Notes under the pieces: model-generated
What the model saw: the letters and a program-made list of their open reading frames with translations, nothing else
Database searches by the model: none
What the model was told of the DNA's origin: nothing
Part shown: positions 16,005 through 23,318 of the stretch, one piece after another
Position numbering within the stretch: the first letter of the stretch is position 1
Layout: each line of letters starts with the position of its first letter
Position numbers and translations under genes: made by a program
Assembly (NCBI GenBank): GCA_964577295.1
Contig: CAZNYN010000023.1
Span: forward strand, 1 to 27,663
Length of the DNA stretch: 27,663 nt
Direction of reading: 5' to 3'
DNA from: CAZNYN01 sp964577295
GTDB lineage: Bacteria; Synergistota; Synergistia; Synergistales; Synergistaceae

Positions 16005-17546
16005 CTAATACATCTTTCCGATACAACCTTCGGCTATCTGACGGACTCTGCCGGAGTGTACAAGATCCCGGGCCCATTCCATGTCGGGTGAAATGTAGTG
16101 GTCGTTCTCCATGAAGGGAGCTTTTTCGCGCACCGCTTCGCCTATTGAAGCCGTTACTTTTGATAAAGGCAGATCTTTCCTGCTTCTCAGATCCGCTGCT
16201 TGAATTGCTGTAAGCAGTTCATTGCCTATGACATATTCCGCAAGCTTTACAACTTTATAAGCCTTCATTGCAGCGTTGTATCCCATGCTGACATAATCTT
16301 CCTGGAAGGCGCAGGTGGGAATCGAGTCTATGGAGGCAGGGTGAGATAGGACTCTTATTTCCCCCATGATGCCTGCGGAAGAGTACTGGACTATCATATA
16401 GCCGCTGTTTTCTCCCGGAGCGGCAACGAGGAACGGAGGAAGTCCGCTTACATGCTCGTTGACCATTCTGTCTGTTCTGCGTTCGGAAATTTTGCAGAGG
16501 TACGCCATTGCGATACAGATTGAGTCGCTCTCTATTCCCACAAAGCCGGAGTCACTGTTGCAGGCGCTGATTACATCGCCGCTTGGATGAATTATCGGGT
16601 TATCATCGCAGGAGTTCATCTCGACCTCTATTGCAGCTACCGCGTCATTGACGGTTTTCCGTGAGGCTCCGTGGGCCTGGGGAACACAGCGCAGGGAGAG
16701 GGCGTCCTGAAGATGCTTGCCGCCTGTCTCTTTTAGAAAATCGCTGTCGGAAAGTATTTCTCTTACATGTTTTGCGCTGAGAGCCTGCTCTTTGTGCGGT
16801 TTTACCTGCATGACACGTTCGTCAAAGGCTGCTAAGTTCGCCGTTAAAGCCTCAAGAGTGCAGGAAGCAACCGCATCCGCTGTTGCCACAAGGTTTCTTG
16901 CGTCGTAAGCTGCAATGGCTCCCATTGCCGTTATTGATGTACAGCCGTTTACAAAGCACAGCCCCTCTTTGTAGGAAGGAATAAATGGCTTTATGCCTGC
17001 GCGTGAAAGAGCTTCGCCTCCGTCAAGCAGCTCATCTTTGTAGTAAGCTTTGCCGGAACCTGTGAATACGAGTGCCGCATGGGCTTCCGCGTCCAGATAG
17101 CCGACCGAGCCGTGAATCGGCACCCAAGGTGTTACATCTTTATTTAAAAGCTCGGCTATAACCTCAAGAGACTCCATTTTTGCACCGGATACACCGGAAC
17201 CCACATTTGCCAGCATCATAAATAACATCGCGCGGACAACTTCTTTTTCCATCGGCTCACCTACTGTTGTGCAATGTGTAAGCATGGTGTTTTTCTGATA
17301 CTTTATGGCCGCTTCCTCTGGGATGGCTCTCTTTACATTTTCACCAAGTCCCGTCGTGATTCCGTACATGCGTCTCTTTTCGCTGACAAACTTGTCTACT
17401 AAAGCTCTGCACTTGTTTATGCGGTTTCTGTATTCATCGCTGAAGGAGACCTTCGCTCCGTATCTTGCGGCTGCTATGAGGTCTTCAAGGCTTACTGCAC
17501 CGCCTAAGATTACCTCTTTGATATCTTTTGCCTCGTGGCTGTTCAT
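16005..17546 (-). CDS. HAL/PAL-family lyase lacking the MIO triad
   Basis: A 513-aa protein clearly homologous to histidine ammonia-lyase over its full length: YGITTG at 61-66 (canonical YGxNTG), EGLCFVNG at 194-201, SLRCVPQ at 284-290, RTDRMVNEHVSGLPPFL, SHPASIDSIPT, and QEDYVSMG at 415-422. In canonical HAL the sequence GSVG is followed by ASGDLAPLAH, whose Ala-Ser-Gly cyclises into the MIO electrophile. Here GSVG (146-149) is followed directly by YLDAEAH: exactly three residues fewer, with Ala-Ser-Gly gone. The active-site Tyr before SLR is also Leu283. An ordinary ammonia elimination is therefore doubtful; elimination of a better leaving group, as I recall for MIO-less ergothionase, is possible. 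It is the last gene of a transporter-containing operon, with a strong GGGGAGG start. Confidence 0.88.
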   Translation of the reverse strand: MNSHEAKDIKEVILGGAVSLEDLIAAARYGAKVSFSDEYRNRINKCRALVDKFVSEKRRMYGITTGLGENVKRAIPEEAAIKYQKNTMLTHCTTVGEPMEKEVVRAMLFMMLANVGSGVSGAKMESLEVIAELLNKDVTPWVPIHGSVGYLDAEAHAALVFTGSGKAYYKDELLDGGEALSRAGIKPFIPSYKEGLCFVNGCTSITAMGAIAAYDARNLVATADAVASCTLEALTANLAAFDERVMQVKPHKEQALSAKHVREILSDSDFLKETGGKHLQDALSLRCVPQAHGASRKTVNDAVAAIEVEMNSCDDNPIIHPSGDVISACNSDSGFVGIESDSICIAMAYLCKISERRTDRMVNEHVSGLPPFLVAAPGENSGYMIVQYSSAGIMGEIRVLSHPASIDSIPTCAFQEDYVSMGYNAAMKAYKVVKLAEYVIGNELLTAIQAADLRSRKDLPLSKVTASIGEAVREKAPFMENDHYISPDMEWARDLVHSGRVRQIAEGCIGKMY

Positions 17547-17576
17547 AATTTTCCTCCCCGGTTTTTTCTATAAAGT

Positions 17577-18119
17577 TTAAAAAGTTCTTTTAACCATGCA
17601 GTCATCTGCGGCAATGGGTATGTAGAAGACTTTTGCTCCTTCTTCGGGCTGTCCAAAAAAGGCTATGTGGTACGGACGGTATATGCTCTTTATATCCGAG
17701 ATTTCAAGCGATACAGAGCCGCCCACACGCCTTCGTAAAATTTTCCGCGCAAGCACGTTTCCGCGCAGTGTGAAATCTTTATCGGAAAAATCGGAATACT
17801 GGACAGATTCTTCCGGAACGTCAAGCTCCACGGCCTCGACGCCTCTGCTGTCATAATATGCAACTCCGCATGTTGAGCCGTTGCCTATCATTTGAATTTT
17901 GCTGCCGCGCTCGGACGAACCTTTTCTGAAAATCTTGTCGACGACAGAGGGTTTTCTTATGATATCGAATGTCATAAGCCTGTTTTCTATGAAAATGGTC
18001 TTCATCACAATTTCATCCCGCCGTTTGCGCAGGAATATTCTTGCGAGAAAACTCTTTCTGCGCGCTTCTTTTTCGGCTTCTTCAACGCTTTTTTTCACGG
18101 AAAAGCAGTTTATGAGCAT
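17577..18119 (-). CDS. unrecognised 180-aa protein in the MIO-less lyase operon
   Basis: I do not recognise this protein. The first ~35 residues are highly charged and helical (VEEAEKEARRKSFLARIFLRKRR). The rest looks like a compact beta-rich domain without cysteine clusters, nucleotide-binding motifs or membrane segments. A distinctive C-terminal stretch (IYRPYHIAFFGQPEEGAKVFYIPIAADD) has an aromatic/Pro pattern that could be a conserved motif. The ATG at 18119 has GGAG about 11 bases upstream. It lies 30 bp before the lyase gene and 40 bp after a small membrane protein, so it is almost certainly co-transcribed. A role as accessory subunit, chaperone or second enzyme of the lyase pathway is possible but unsupported. 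Confidence 0.8.
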   Translation of the reverse strand: MLINCFSVKKSVEEAEKEARRKSFLARIFLRKRRDEIVMKTIFIENRLMTFDIIRKPSVVDKIFRKGSSERGSKIQMIGNGSTCGVAYYDSRGVEAVELDVPEESVQYSDFSDKDFTLRGNVLARKILRRRVGGSVSLEISDIKSIYRPYHIAFFGQPEEGAKVFYIPIAADDCMVKRTF

Positions 18120-18159
18120 ATAATTTCACACTCCCTCTTGATTTTTAAAATATGCGCCG

Positions 18160-18408
18160 CTACTTCTTTCCGGCTTTAATCGAAAAAGATATAACCTGTA
18201 CTATATATTTAAGGAATATCAAAGTGGTGACGAGCATCGCTCCGTATGGTATCAATCTGCCGAGCACTATATCTACATCGTTAATCATACTGTAACCTAT
18301 GACAACGGATTCAACCACAAAGCAGATGCATAGCAGTCCGTCAATCCCAATCCAAGATATTTTAAGATCGCTTTTATCCTCTGTTGAGTTTATATTCTGA
18401 TTTTCCAT
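18160..18408 (-). CDS. small two-TM membrane protein, probable symporter partner
   Basis: An 82-aa protein with a charged N-terminus (about 15 residues, cytoplasmic by charge) and two strong hydrophobic segments, roughly residues 20-42 (IGIDGLLCICFVVESVVIGY) and 50-74 (LGRLIPYGAMLVTTLIFLKYI), ending in basic KAGKK. AGGAGG lies eight bases ahead of the ATG and overlaps the stop codon of the upstream symporter gene, implying coupled translation. Small two- to four-helix proteins of this kind (DUF3311/DUF997/YhdT types) often accompany SSS symporters; whether this one belongs to any named family I cannot say. It probably forms part of the transporter. Confidence 0.78.
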   Translation of the reverse strand: MENQNINSTEDKSDLKISWIGIDGLLCICFVVESVVIGYSMINDVDIVLGRLIPYGAMLVTTLIFLKYIVQVISFSIKAGKK

Positions 18409-18420
18409 TTGACATGCCTC

Positions 18421-19839
18421 CTAGCATCTTACAGATTTATTGTCGTAACCTGTGTCTTCGCCTATCTTGCTGCCTATTACCCAGAAGATAAACGAGAGCG
18501 GCAGGGATACAAGTATAGGTTCAAGAGCTCCGAAGCTTTCAGATATCGTGATTGGGTAAAGAGAGAGCCATGCGAAAGAGATACACCCTGCGCCCATGGA
18601 GAGCAGCCCCGCCGCCTTTGTCTTCTTGCCGTCATACATAAGAGCCATCAGCACTGGGACAAAGCCTGTTGACATCCAAAGGCTGATTAGGAATACAAAA
18701 GCGTCGTAGACAAGAGTAAATCTAAATGCCAGGCAGAGTCCGATAAGTCCGAGAATACCTGCTCCGATGCGGCTTAGGTTTACCAGCTTCTTATCGCTTA
18801 TCTCTTCCTTATCGAACATTCTTGCGTAAATATCCTTTGCGAGAGTTGTGCCGCCGATGAGGTAGTAACTGTCAAGAGTTGAAATTATAGCTCCGAAGAG
18901 TCCTATTATAAAAAAGGCTCTTACTCCAACAGGCAGATTTGAAAGCACCATCTGCACATATGAAAGCTCGGGCTGTGCCCCAGGATATTTAACATGTACG
19001 GCCATGCCCGCCATATTTGTCACAGCGTCAAAAAGCAGCCAGAGAGAGAAGCATGTGAGCATAGCCCTGCGCCCCGTCTTTGCCGTGTTGCTGGCCGAAA
19101 AGCGCTGATAGAAGCTCGGGTCGGCATAGACATTTATGCAGAGCAGAATTAGCATTAAAGCTTTTGTGAAGGTCATTCCTGCGACAGGGTGTGTGAATGA
19201 GGGGCTGTCCGCTGTAGCTGCTCTTATGCCTGCCATGCCTCCGACACTGTCATATATCTGAGGGAAAACCATACAGACACTTGTAAGCATGAAGAAGAAG
19301 AAAATCATGTCCGTAACCGCGACTCCCATAAGACCGCCCAAACATGTCAGCAGAATAGTTAGGACAAAGATAAATATACCGAGGTATATCTTGTTGGCTC
19401 CCCATGCGGCCTCTCCGATAAAGCCTGTTGCAGTGATTTCACCTATCTGAGAGCAGTACATGAAGAGAAATATCGATGCGATAATAGCCGCAGTTTTGCC
19501 GTAGGCGTGGTGTATAACGTCGGGAATGGTCACGTCAGAACGTACATGAATGCGCGGCCCGACCCATAGAGCGAGGGGGAATCTTACTGCATGGGCTCCT
19601 ATCGACCATATAAACCATGTCGCCATACCGAAGACAGACGCATAGCCTATTGTTCCTACGACTCCGACTCCGCCGTACCATGATGCAACCAAGGTTCCTA
19701 CCACAAGAGACCAAGGCAGACTGCGGTTCGCCAAATAGTAGCTCTCCATGTCGGTTATTGATTTTGAGAAATAATATCCGATTGCAAGCACTGCGATTAC
19801 TGTGAAGAAAATTACAATATTATCAATACCTGTTAACAT
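18421..19839 (-). CDS. sodium:solute symporter (SSS family)
   Basis: A 472-aa SSS-family secondary transporter with about 12-13 hydrophobic helices. The family pattern is clear: MESYYLANRSLPWSLVVGTL after the first helix, then LVASWYGGVGVVGTIGYAS with small residues of the Na+ site, FIIGLFGAIISTLDSYYLIG (the usual AxxxSTxDS region, here containing STLDS) and YARMFDKEEISDKKLVNLSRI. The ATG at 19839, with GAGGGGTG upstream, was preferred to a GTG at 19857. It is second in a five-gene operon with the MIO-less lyase, so it most likely imports the lyase substrate. Substrate specificity cannot be read; SSS members carry amino acids, sugars, pantothenate and quaternary amines among others. Confidence 0.9.
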   Translation of the reverse strand: MLTGIDNIVIFFTVIAVLAIGYYFSKSITDMESYYLANRSLPWSLVVGTLVASWYGGVGVVGTIGYASVFGMATWFIWSIGAHAVRFPLALWVGPRIHVRSDVTIPDVIHHAYGKTAAIIASIFLFMYCSQIGEITATGFIGEAAWGANKIYLGIFIFVLTILLTCLGGLMGVAVTDMIFFFFMLTSVCMVFPQIYDSVGGMAGIRAATADSPSFTHPVAGMTFTKALMLILLCINVYADPSFYQRFSASNTAKTGRRAMLTCFSLWLLFDAVTNMAGMAVHVKYPGAQPELSYVQMVLSNLPVGVRAFFIIGLFGAIISTLDSYYLIGGTTLAKDIYARMFDKEEISDKKLVNLSRIGAGILGLIGLCLAFRFTLVYDAFVFLISLWMSTGFVPVLMALMYDGKKTKAAGLLSMGAGCISFAWLSLYPITISESFGALEPILVSLPLSFIFWVIGSKIGEDTGYDNKSVRC

Positions 19840-19858
19840 TACCAAAACACCCCTCACA

Positions 19859-20797
19859 TTACAGTTTTTGTATAGAAATGGCCTTTACCGGGCAATGGTT
19901 TTTACATATAGTGCATCCCCAGCAAGCCTTTTCGTCAAATACAATCATCCCCTCCTCACGCTTGAAAGCATTGAAATTACATATCCTTGCGCACTTGCCG
20001 CAGTTAATGCAGGACTCCTTATCCCACAGAATTTTATATCTCTGCTTCGGCCATATTCCCTGTGTCCCCAGAGTTTTTGAAGCTCTTATCGGGTAGCAGC
20101 AGTCGCCGCAGCAGCTGCACACCGCACTTGCGTCTTCGGATGTGTGCATCAGTCCGCTTTTGTCCGCCAGAACGGTAAGGTCTATCGCTTCCTGTTTTGT
20201 CAGCTCTTTTCCGTGTCCCCGATCCCACTCGGAATTTATCCCCCTGCCGAAAAGCATGCACACATTGCGAGGCTTGTCACATGCCATTGCTACACTTTTA
20301 CAGTTGCAAGGAACTACATAGGGAGCGAAGTCCAGGGATTTTATCAACTCCACAGTCTCTTCAAGAGTGTAAAAATATGCGTTTTCGATGAGCCCTTCTT
20401 TAGATGCAAGAGCTTTTTCAAGGCGCGGGCGTGCGCTTTCTATGTATTCGTTCACATACCACTCATCGATACTTTTGCGTGCTTCCTCCGGGATTGACTG
20501 CCACAGCTCAGGTTCATACTGCGCAAAAAAGGCAAGCCTCGTGTAGAAAGACGCAGGTCTGTATAGGAGCTCATCGCCCGGAGCTTTATTCAGAACTCCG
20601 CGCGAGTAAGATTCCTTTATGAAATTGCCTGGATCTGATTTGGATATACAAGCCACAAGAGAAGACAGTTCCTGAAATTTATAGATTCTATCTTCCATGG
20701 TGCAAAGCAGGCTTATCTCATCTTCCGTAAGGAAGAGCTTAATATAGGGAACAGCAATCGATGGTATCTTGAAAAGTGCTACTGCGTCTGAAAACAT
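19859..20797 (-). CDS. polyferredoxin-like 4Fe-4S protein with CNC and CSCC motifs
   Basis: A 312-aa iron-sulfur protein. The N-terminal ~150 residues are cysteine-poor and partly helical, possibly a winged-helix-like fold. Then come CNC (164-166) with C173 and C180, a dense CSCCGDCC (227-234), and two ferredoxin clusters, CINCGKCARIC (263-273) and CWGCTICKNHCP (292-303), enough for two [4Fe-4S] clusters plus an additional metal or Fe-S site. Proteins with this layout occur in many anaerobes but I know of no established function. It is the first gene of the operon (GAGGTG seven bases before the ATG), 19 bp ahead of the symporter, so it may feed electrons to or from the pathway, for example to reduce an unsaturated product of the lyase; that is an inference. 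Confidence 0.85.
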   Translation of the reverse strand: MFSDAVALFKIPSIAVPYIKLFLTEDEISLLCTMEDRIYKFQELSSLVACISKSDPGNFIKESYSRGVLNKAPGDELLYRPASFYTRLAFFAQYEPELWQSIPEEARKSIDEWYVNEYIESARPRLEKALASKEGLIENAYFYTLEETVELIKSLDFAPYVVPCNCKSVAMACDKPRNVCMLFGRGINSEWDRGHGKELTKQEAIDLTVLADKSGLMHTSEDASAVCSCCGDCCYPIRASKTLGTQGIWPKQRYKILWDKESCINCGKCARICNFNAFKREEGMIVFDEKACWGCTICKNHCPVKAISIQKL

Positions 20798-20899
20798 TCT
20801 GCATCACCTCATTAATTTTTATAAGCACATAGTACAAGTAAAAAATCAGGTGCACATAAAACAAAATATTGGGTAGTCAGAAAAAAGTTTGGGGTTAAG

Positions 20900-20927
20900 T
20901 GTTACATGTTACATGCAGCATGTAACA
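20900..20927. promoter_or_regulatory. GntR-type palindromic operator in divergent promoter region
   Basis: Arms TGTTACATG (20907-20915) and CATGTAACA (20919-20927) form a perfect palindrome around CAG, and an extra TGTTACATG half-site overlaps its left end (20900-20908). A TATACT -10 for the plus-strand regulator lies just downstream (20938-20943), so occupation would block it. It sits between the divergent lyase operon and the GntR gene, as expected for a local operator. Confidence 0.7.
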
Positions 20928-20983
20928 TAAATTATGTTATACTTGAGAAAATATTTTGTCAAGTCCTAAAAGGGAGAATAGAG

Positions 20984-21700
20984 ATGTCATATTTTCATAA
21001 CGAGTCGCTTCGTAAAAAACTCTATGATTATATAAAAATGAAAATAAATTCCGGTGAGCTGAAACCCGGTGATCCCATAAACCAGAAGGAAATCTTTGAA
21101 GAGCTGGAAATCAGCCGCACGCCTTACAGAGACTGCATGATACAGCTTGAATCCGAAGGGCTTGTGAGAATAATTCCGTGCAGGGGCGTTGTTGTACGTG
21201 AGCTCTCCATAGATGAAATAATGGAGGCGCAGGAAGTCGGTGCGGCACTCGAAGGAATGGCTTATCAGCTTGCTTTCTACAACGCCAGAGAAAAATGCAT
21301 AGCAACCCTCGAGGAGCTTATGAAAAAAGCGGAACAATGCTTTCGTAACAGTACTCCCATTCCTCAGGATATGAATATGGAATTTCACATGGTCGTTCTT
21401 AATCAGTGCCCCAATAAGAGTATCGTTGAACAGCTCATCAAAATGAGAGAGCGTATATATGATTTTCCCCAGAGAAATCTCGTCCCCCTCTTAAAATGGG
21501 AGAAAGTATTCTGGGGAGAGCACGGACAGCAGATCAAAATATTAAAAACAGGCACGGCCGAGCAGTTTGGAGCCTTTACCCGTGATATTCATTGGAATCC
21601 CCGCGGAAAATACGAGTATTGGGAGACTCTTTTTGGAGTAAAGGCCGGCACTGTCGAGGTATATTTCGAGAACCGCCGCGCTTCCTGCGAATTAGACTGA
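20984..21700 (+). CDS. GntR/FadR (FCD) family transcriptional regulator
   Basis: A 238-aa regulator. Residues about 8-75 are the GntR winged helix-turn-helix (LRKKLYDYIKMKINSGELKPGD, INQKEIFEELEISRTPYRDC, LVRIIPCRGVVV), with the usual Ser-Arg-Thr-Pro of the recognition helix. Residues about 80-225 match the helical FCD ligand domain, with acidic and histidine residues that could bind metal (FHMVVLNQCPN). The ATG at 20984 was chosen (AGGGAG eight bases upstream); the longer frame begins inside the operator palindrome. It is divergent from the lyase operon, so it likely controls that operon and itself in response to a pathway metabolite. Its stop directly abuts the stop of the convergent aconitase-X small-subunit gene. 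Confidence 0.9.
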   Translation: MSYFHNESLRKKLYDYIKMKINSGELKPGDPINQKEIFEELEISRTPYRDCMIQLESEGLVRIIPCRGVVVRELSIDEIMEAQEVGAALEGMAYQLAFYNAREKCIATLEELMKKAEQCFRNSTPIPQDMNMEFHMVVLNQCPNKSIVEQLIKMRERIYDFPQRNLVPLLKWEKVFWGEHGQQIKILKTGTAEQFGAFTRDIHWNPRGKYEYWETLFGVKAGTVEVYFENRRASCELD

Positions 21701-22111
21701 TTAGCTGCAAATGGTTACTATTCCTCTGTCCGCATCTAATGTGCATATAGTTCCGTCCGATATATTTTTGTAAAAATCTGCAGGCATTTTATCCACAAGA
21801 GGCATATTCATCAGAATTGCACTTGTGACAAGTATCGTGTCCGCATATTCAACAATCATTCCCTTCGGGCTCTTGCCTTTCTGCATAAGCTGATAAAGTC
21901 CGTCGAGCTGTACACACGAACTTCCCTTTCCGCCAGGAAATACAAGTATCTTCCCGGATATGTCCCTCCCGAAGATGGAATGTCCTTCTTCGGTAAGCTT
22001 TCCCGTAGAAGGTTCACATAGATAAAAACAGATATCATCAGCAGATATCAGAAGCTCTCCCTCTGTACGGCCCGATGCTATTTTGTGACATTTGTACTCT
22101 TTGACATGCAT
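21701..22111 (-). CDS. aconitase X small (swivel, DUF126) subunit
   Basis: The small subunit of a two-subunit aconitase X (AcnX type II), 136 aa. The DUF126 pattern is present: GRDISGKILVFPGGKGSS, followed by helix and MIVEYADTILVTSAILMNMPLVDK. The Gly-Lys-Gly-Ser-Ser loop is the segment that closes the active site. Bacterial AcnX enzymes characterised so far dehydrate cis-3-hydroxy-L-proline, and archaeal ones dehydrate mevalonate 5-phosphate. AGGAGG eight bases upstream of the ATG at 22111 sets the start; it lies 13 bp after the large-subunit gene. This supports one dehydratase formed by the two genes. Confidence 0.9.
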   Translation of the reverse strand: MHVKEYKCHKIASGRTEGELLISADDICFYLCEPSTGKLTEEGHSIFGRDISGKILVFPGGKGSSCVQLDGLYQLMQKGKSPKGMIVEYADTILVTSAILMNMPLVDKMPADFYKNISDGTICTLDADRGIVTICS

Positions 22112-22124
22112 TGATTCTTCCTCC

Positions 22125-23300
22125 TCACAGCGCGGCTTCAAGACAGAGTTCTCTTGGCAGTACCGAAAAGCTCAGACCGCGTCTTGCAGTGTAGTAGGCG
22201 CACTTCGGAGAGTCTGTAAGCAAGCGGCGTCCCTGCAGAAATGCCAAGCATGGCTGATCAGGACAGCTATTGGGAACAACTCTGACATTGCATTCTTCCA
22301 GCTCTTTTCCCATGGGAAGAAGCAGAAGTTGGGCCGCGGCAGATGCCGAGGAAAGTATCCATATTGGAATTTTGGCTTTTCTTCCTGCAAGATATTTGTG
22401 TACGAGATTAATCTGAGAGAGAGAGTAGTGTGGACAGCCGAGAATAATGCCATCGGCATCTCGGTGCATCCCCGCATGTTTTCTGCAAGAAGCCAAAAGA
22501 TCATCTTTTGTTATCGATACTTCTTTTTCTATCTTCCACACGCAGGCTAAATCTGCCTCCGGTGTGACTCCGTCTATGTGAAAAAGAGGAACCCTTCCTG
22601 CCGTGTTAAGTTCCGCGCCAAGATTTACCAGCCCTTCGGAAGTTGCTTTAAAGTTTCCCTTGAAGAGAGGAACATCATGTCCTATTTTTTTTGCGGCGGC
22701 CCAGCCAAGCATGGAAAAATCAAACTCATCATTTATCTCAGGTTCAACATTTACAATCACGGTCGCTTTTCTATTCTCTTCAAGCAGCAGACCGTAGAGA
22801 GGGGTACGCCCCACAATAGCGGCGCAGAGTGCGCTTTGAGCGGATTCCGCATTTGACCTCGCCCCAACCACAGAATTTACAAAAGCGGTTGCACTTGATT
22901 CCGAAAAAGCCACATTCTCATGTAAGAGCGGCAAATTGCCGTCAAAGTAGGGTGTGCATGTAAAATTCATTATAAAACCCATCTTCTTATAAGCATCACG
23001 GCACTGCTCCATGAGTTTTACATCAGAAGCCGATACAAATTTGTTTTTTGAAAAATAGTCAATATCAAAACCCGGGTTGACAGTAGCGCAGATACACGCC
23101 TTACTTTCGCCTGCCGCTATCTTTTGAGCAAACCACAGATCTGCTTCTTGATTGCTTAAAGAGACATGAGCCCGTGAGATGGGGACAAAGATCTCTGCTC
23201 CCATCGCTTCGCCTACTCCTACAAGTATCTCCATGGCAAGAGCCGCGCCCCTGCCGTGAGAACCGTGCAGAAGAGAGTTTTCGTACTCAGTAAGCTTCAC
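22125..23300 (-). CDS. aconitase X catalytic (DUF521) subunit
   Basis: The large, Fe-S-dependent dehydratase subunit of aconitase X, 391 aa. Family landmarks: HGRGAALAMEILVGVGEA near the N-terminus, FTCTPYF with C115, ESSATAFVNSVVGARSN (134-150), GCPHYSL (288-294) and SCPDQPC (345-351); C115, C289 and C346/C351 are candidates for cluster ligands. In bacteria the assayed activity is cis-3-hydroxy-L-proline dehydration to pyrroline-2-carboxylate, usually next to a ketimine reductase. Here the neighbour is an SDR dehydrogenase, so the substrate may differ. The motif regions deviate slightly from the consensus I know (for example SCPDQPC where DTCxVV is usual). Spacing: 18 bp after the SDR stop, 13 bp before the small subunit. 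Confidence 0.9.
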   Translation of the reverse strand: MKLTEYENSLLHGSHGRGAALAMEILVGVGEAMGAEIFVPISRAHVSLSNQEADLWFAQKIAAGESKACICATVNPGFDIDYFSKNKFVSASDVKLMEQCRDAYKKMGFIMNFTCTPYFDGNLPLLHENVAFSESSATAFVNSVVGARSNAESAQSALCAAIVGRTPLYGLLLEENRKATVIVNVEPEINDEFDFSMLGWAAAKKIGHDVPLFKGNFKATSEGLVNLGAELNTAGRVPLFHIDGVTPEADLACVWKIEKEVSITKDDLLASCRKHAGMHRDADGIILGCPHYSLSQINLVHKYLAGRKAKIPIWILSSASAAAQLLLLPMGKELEECNVRVVPNSCPDQPCLAFLQGRRLLTDSPKCAYYTARRGLSFSVLPRELCLEAAL

Positions 23301-23318
23301 TTTATTTCACATCCGTTC

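Noticed and set aside
16005..17546. canonical histidine ammonia-lyase (hutH)
   Set aside because: The Ala-Ser-Gly triad is missing, and no urocanase, imidazolonepropionase or other hut gene is present in the window.
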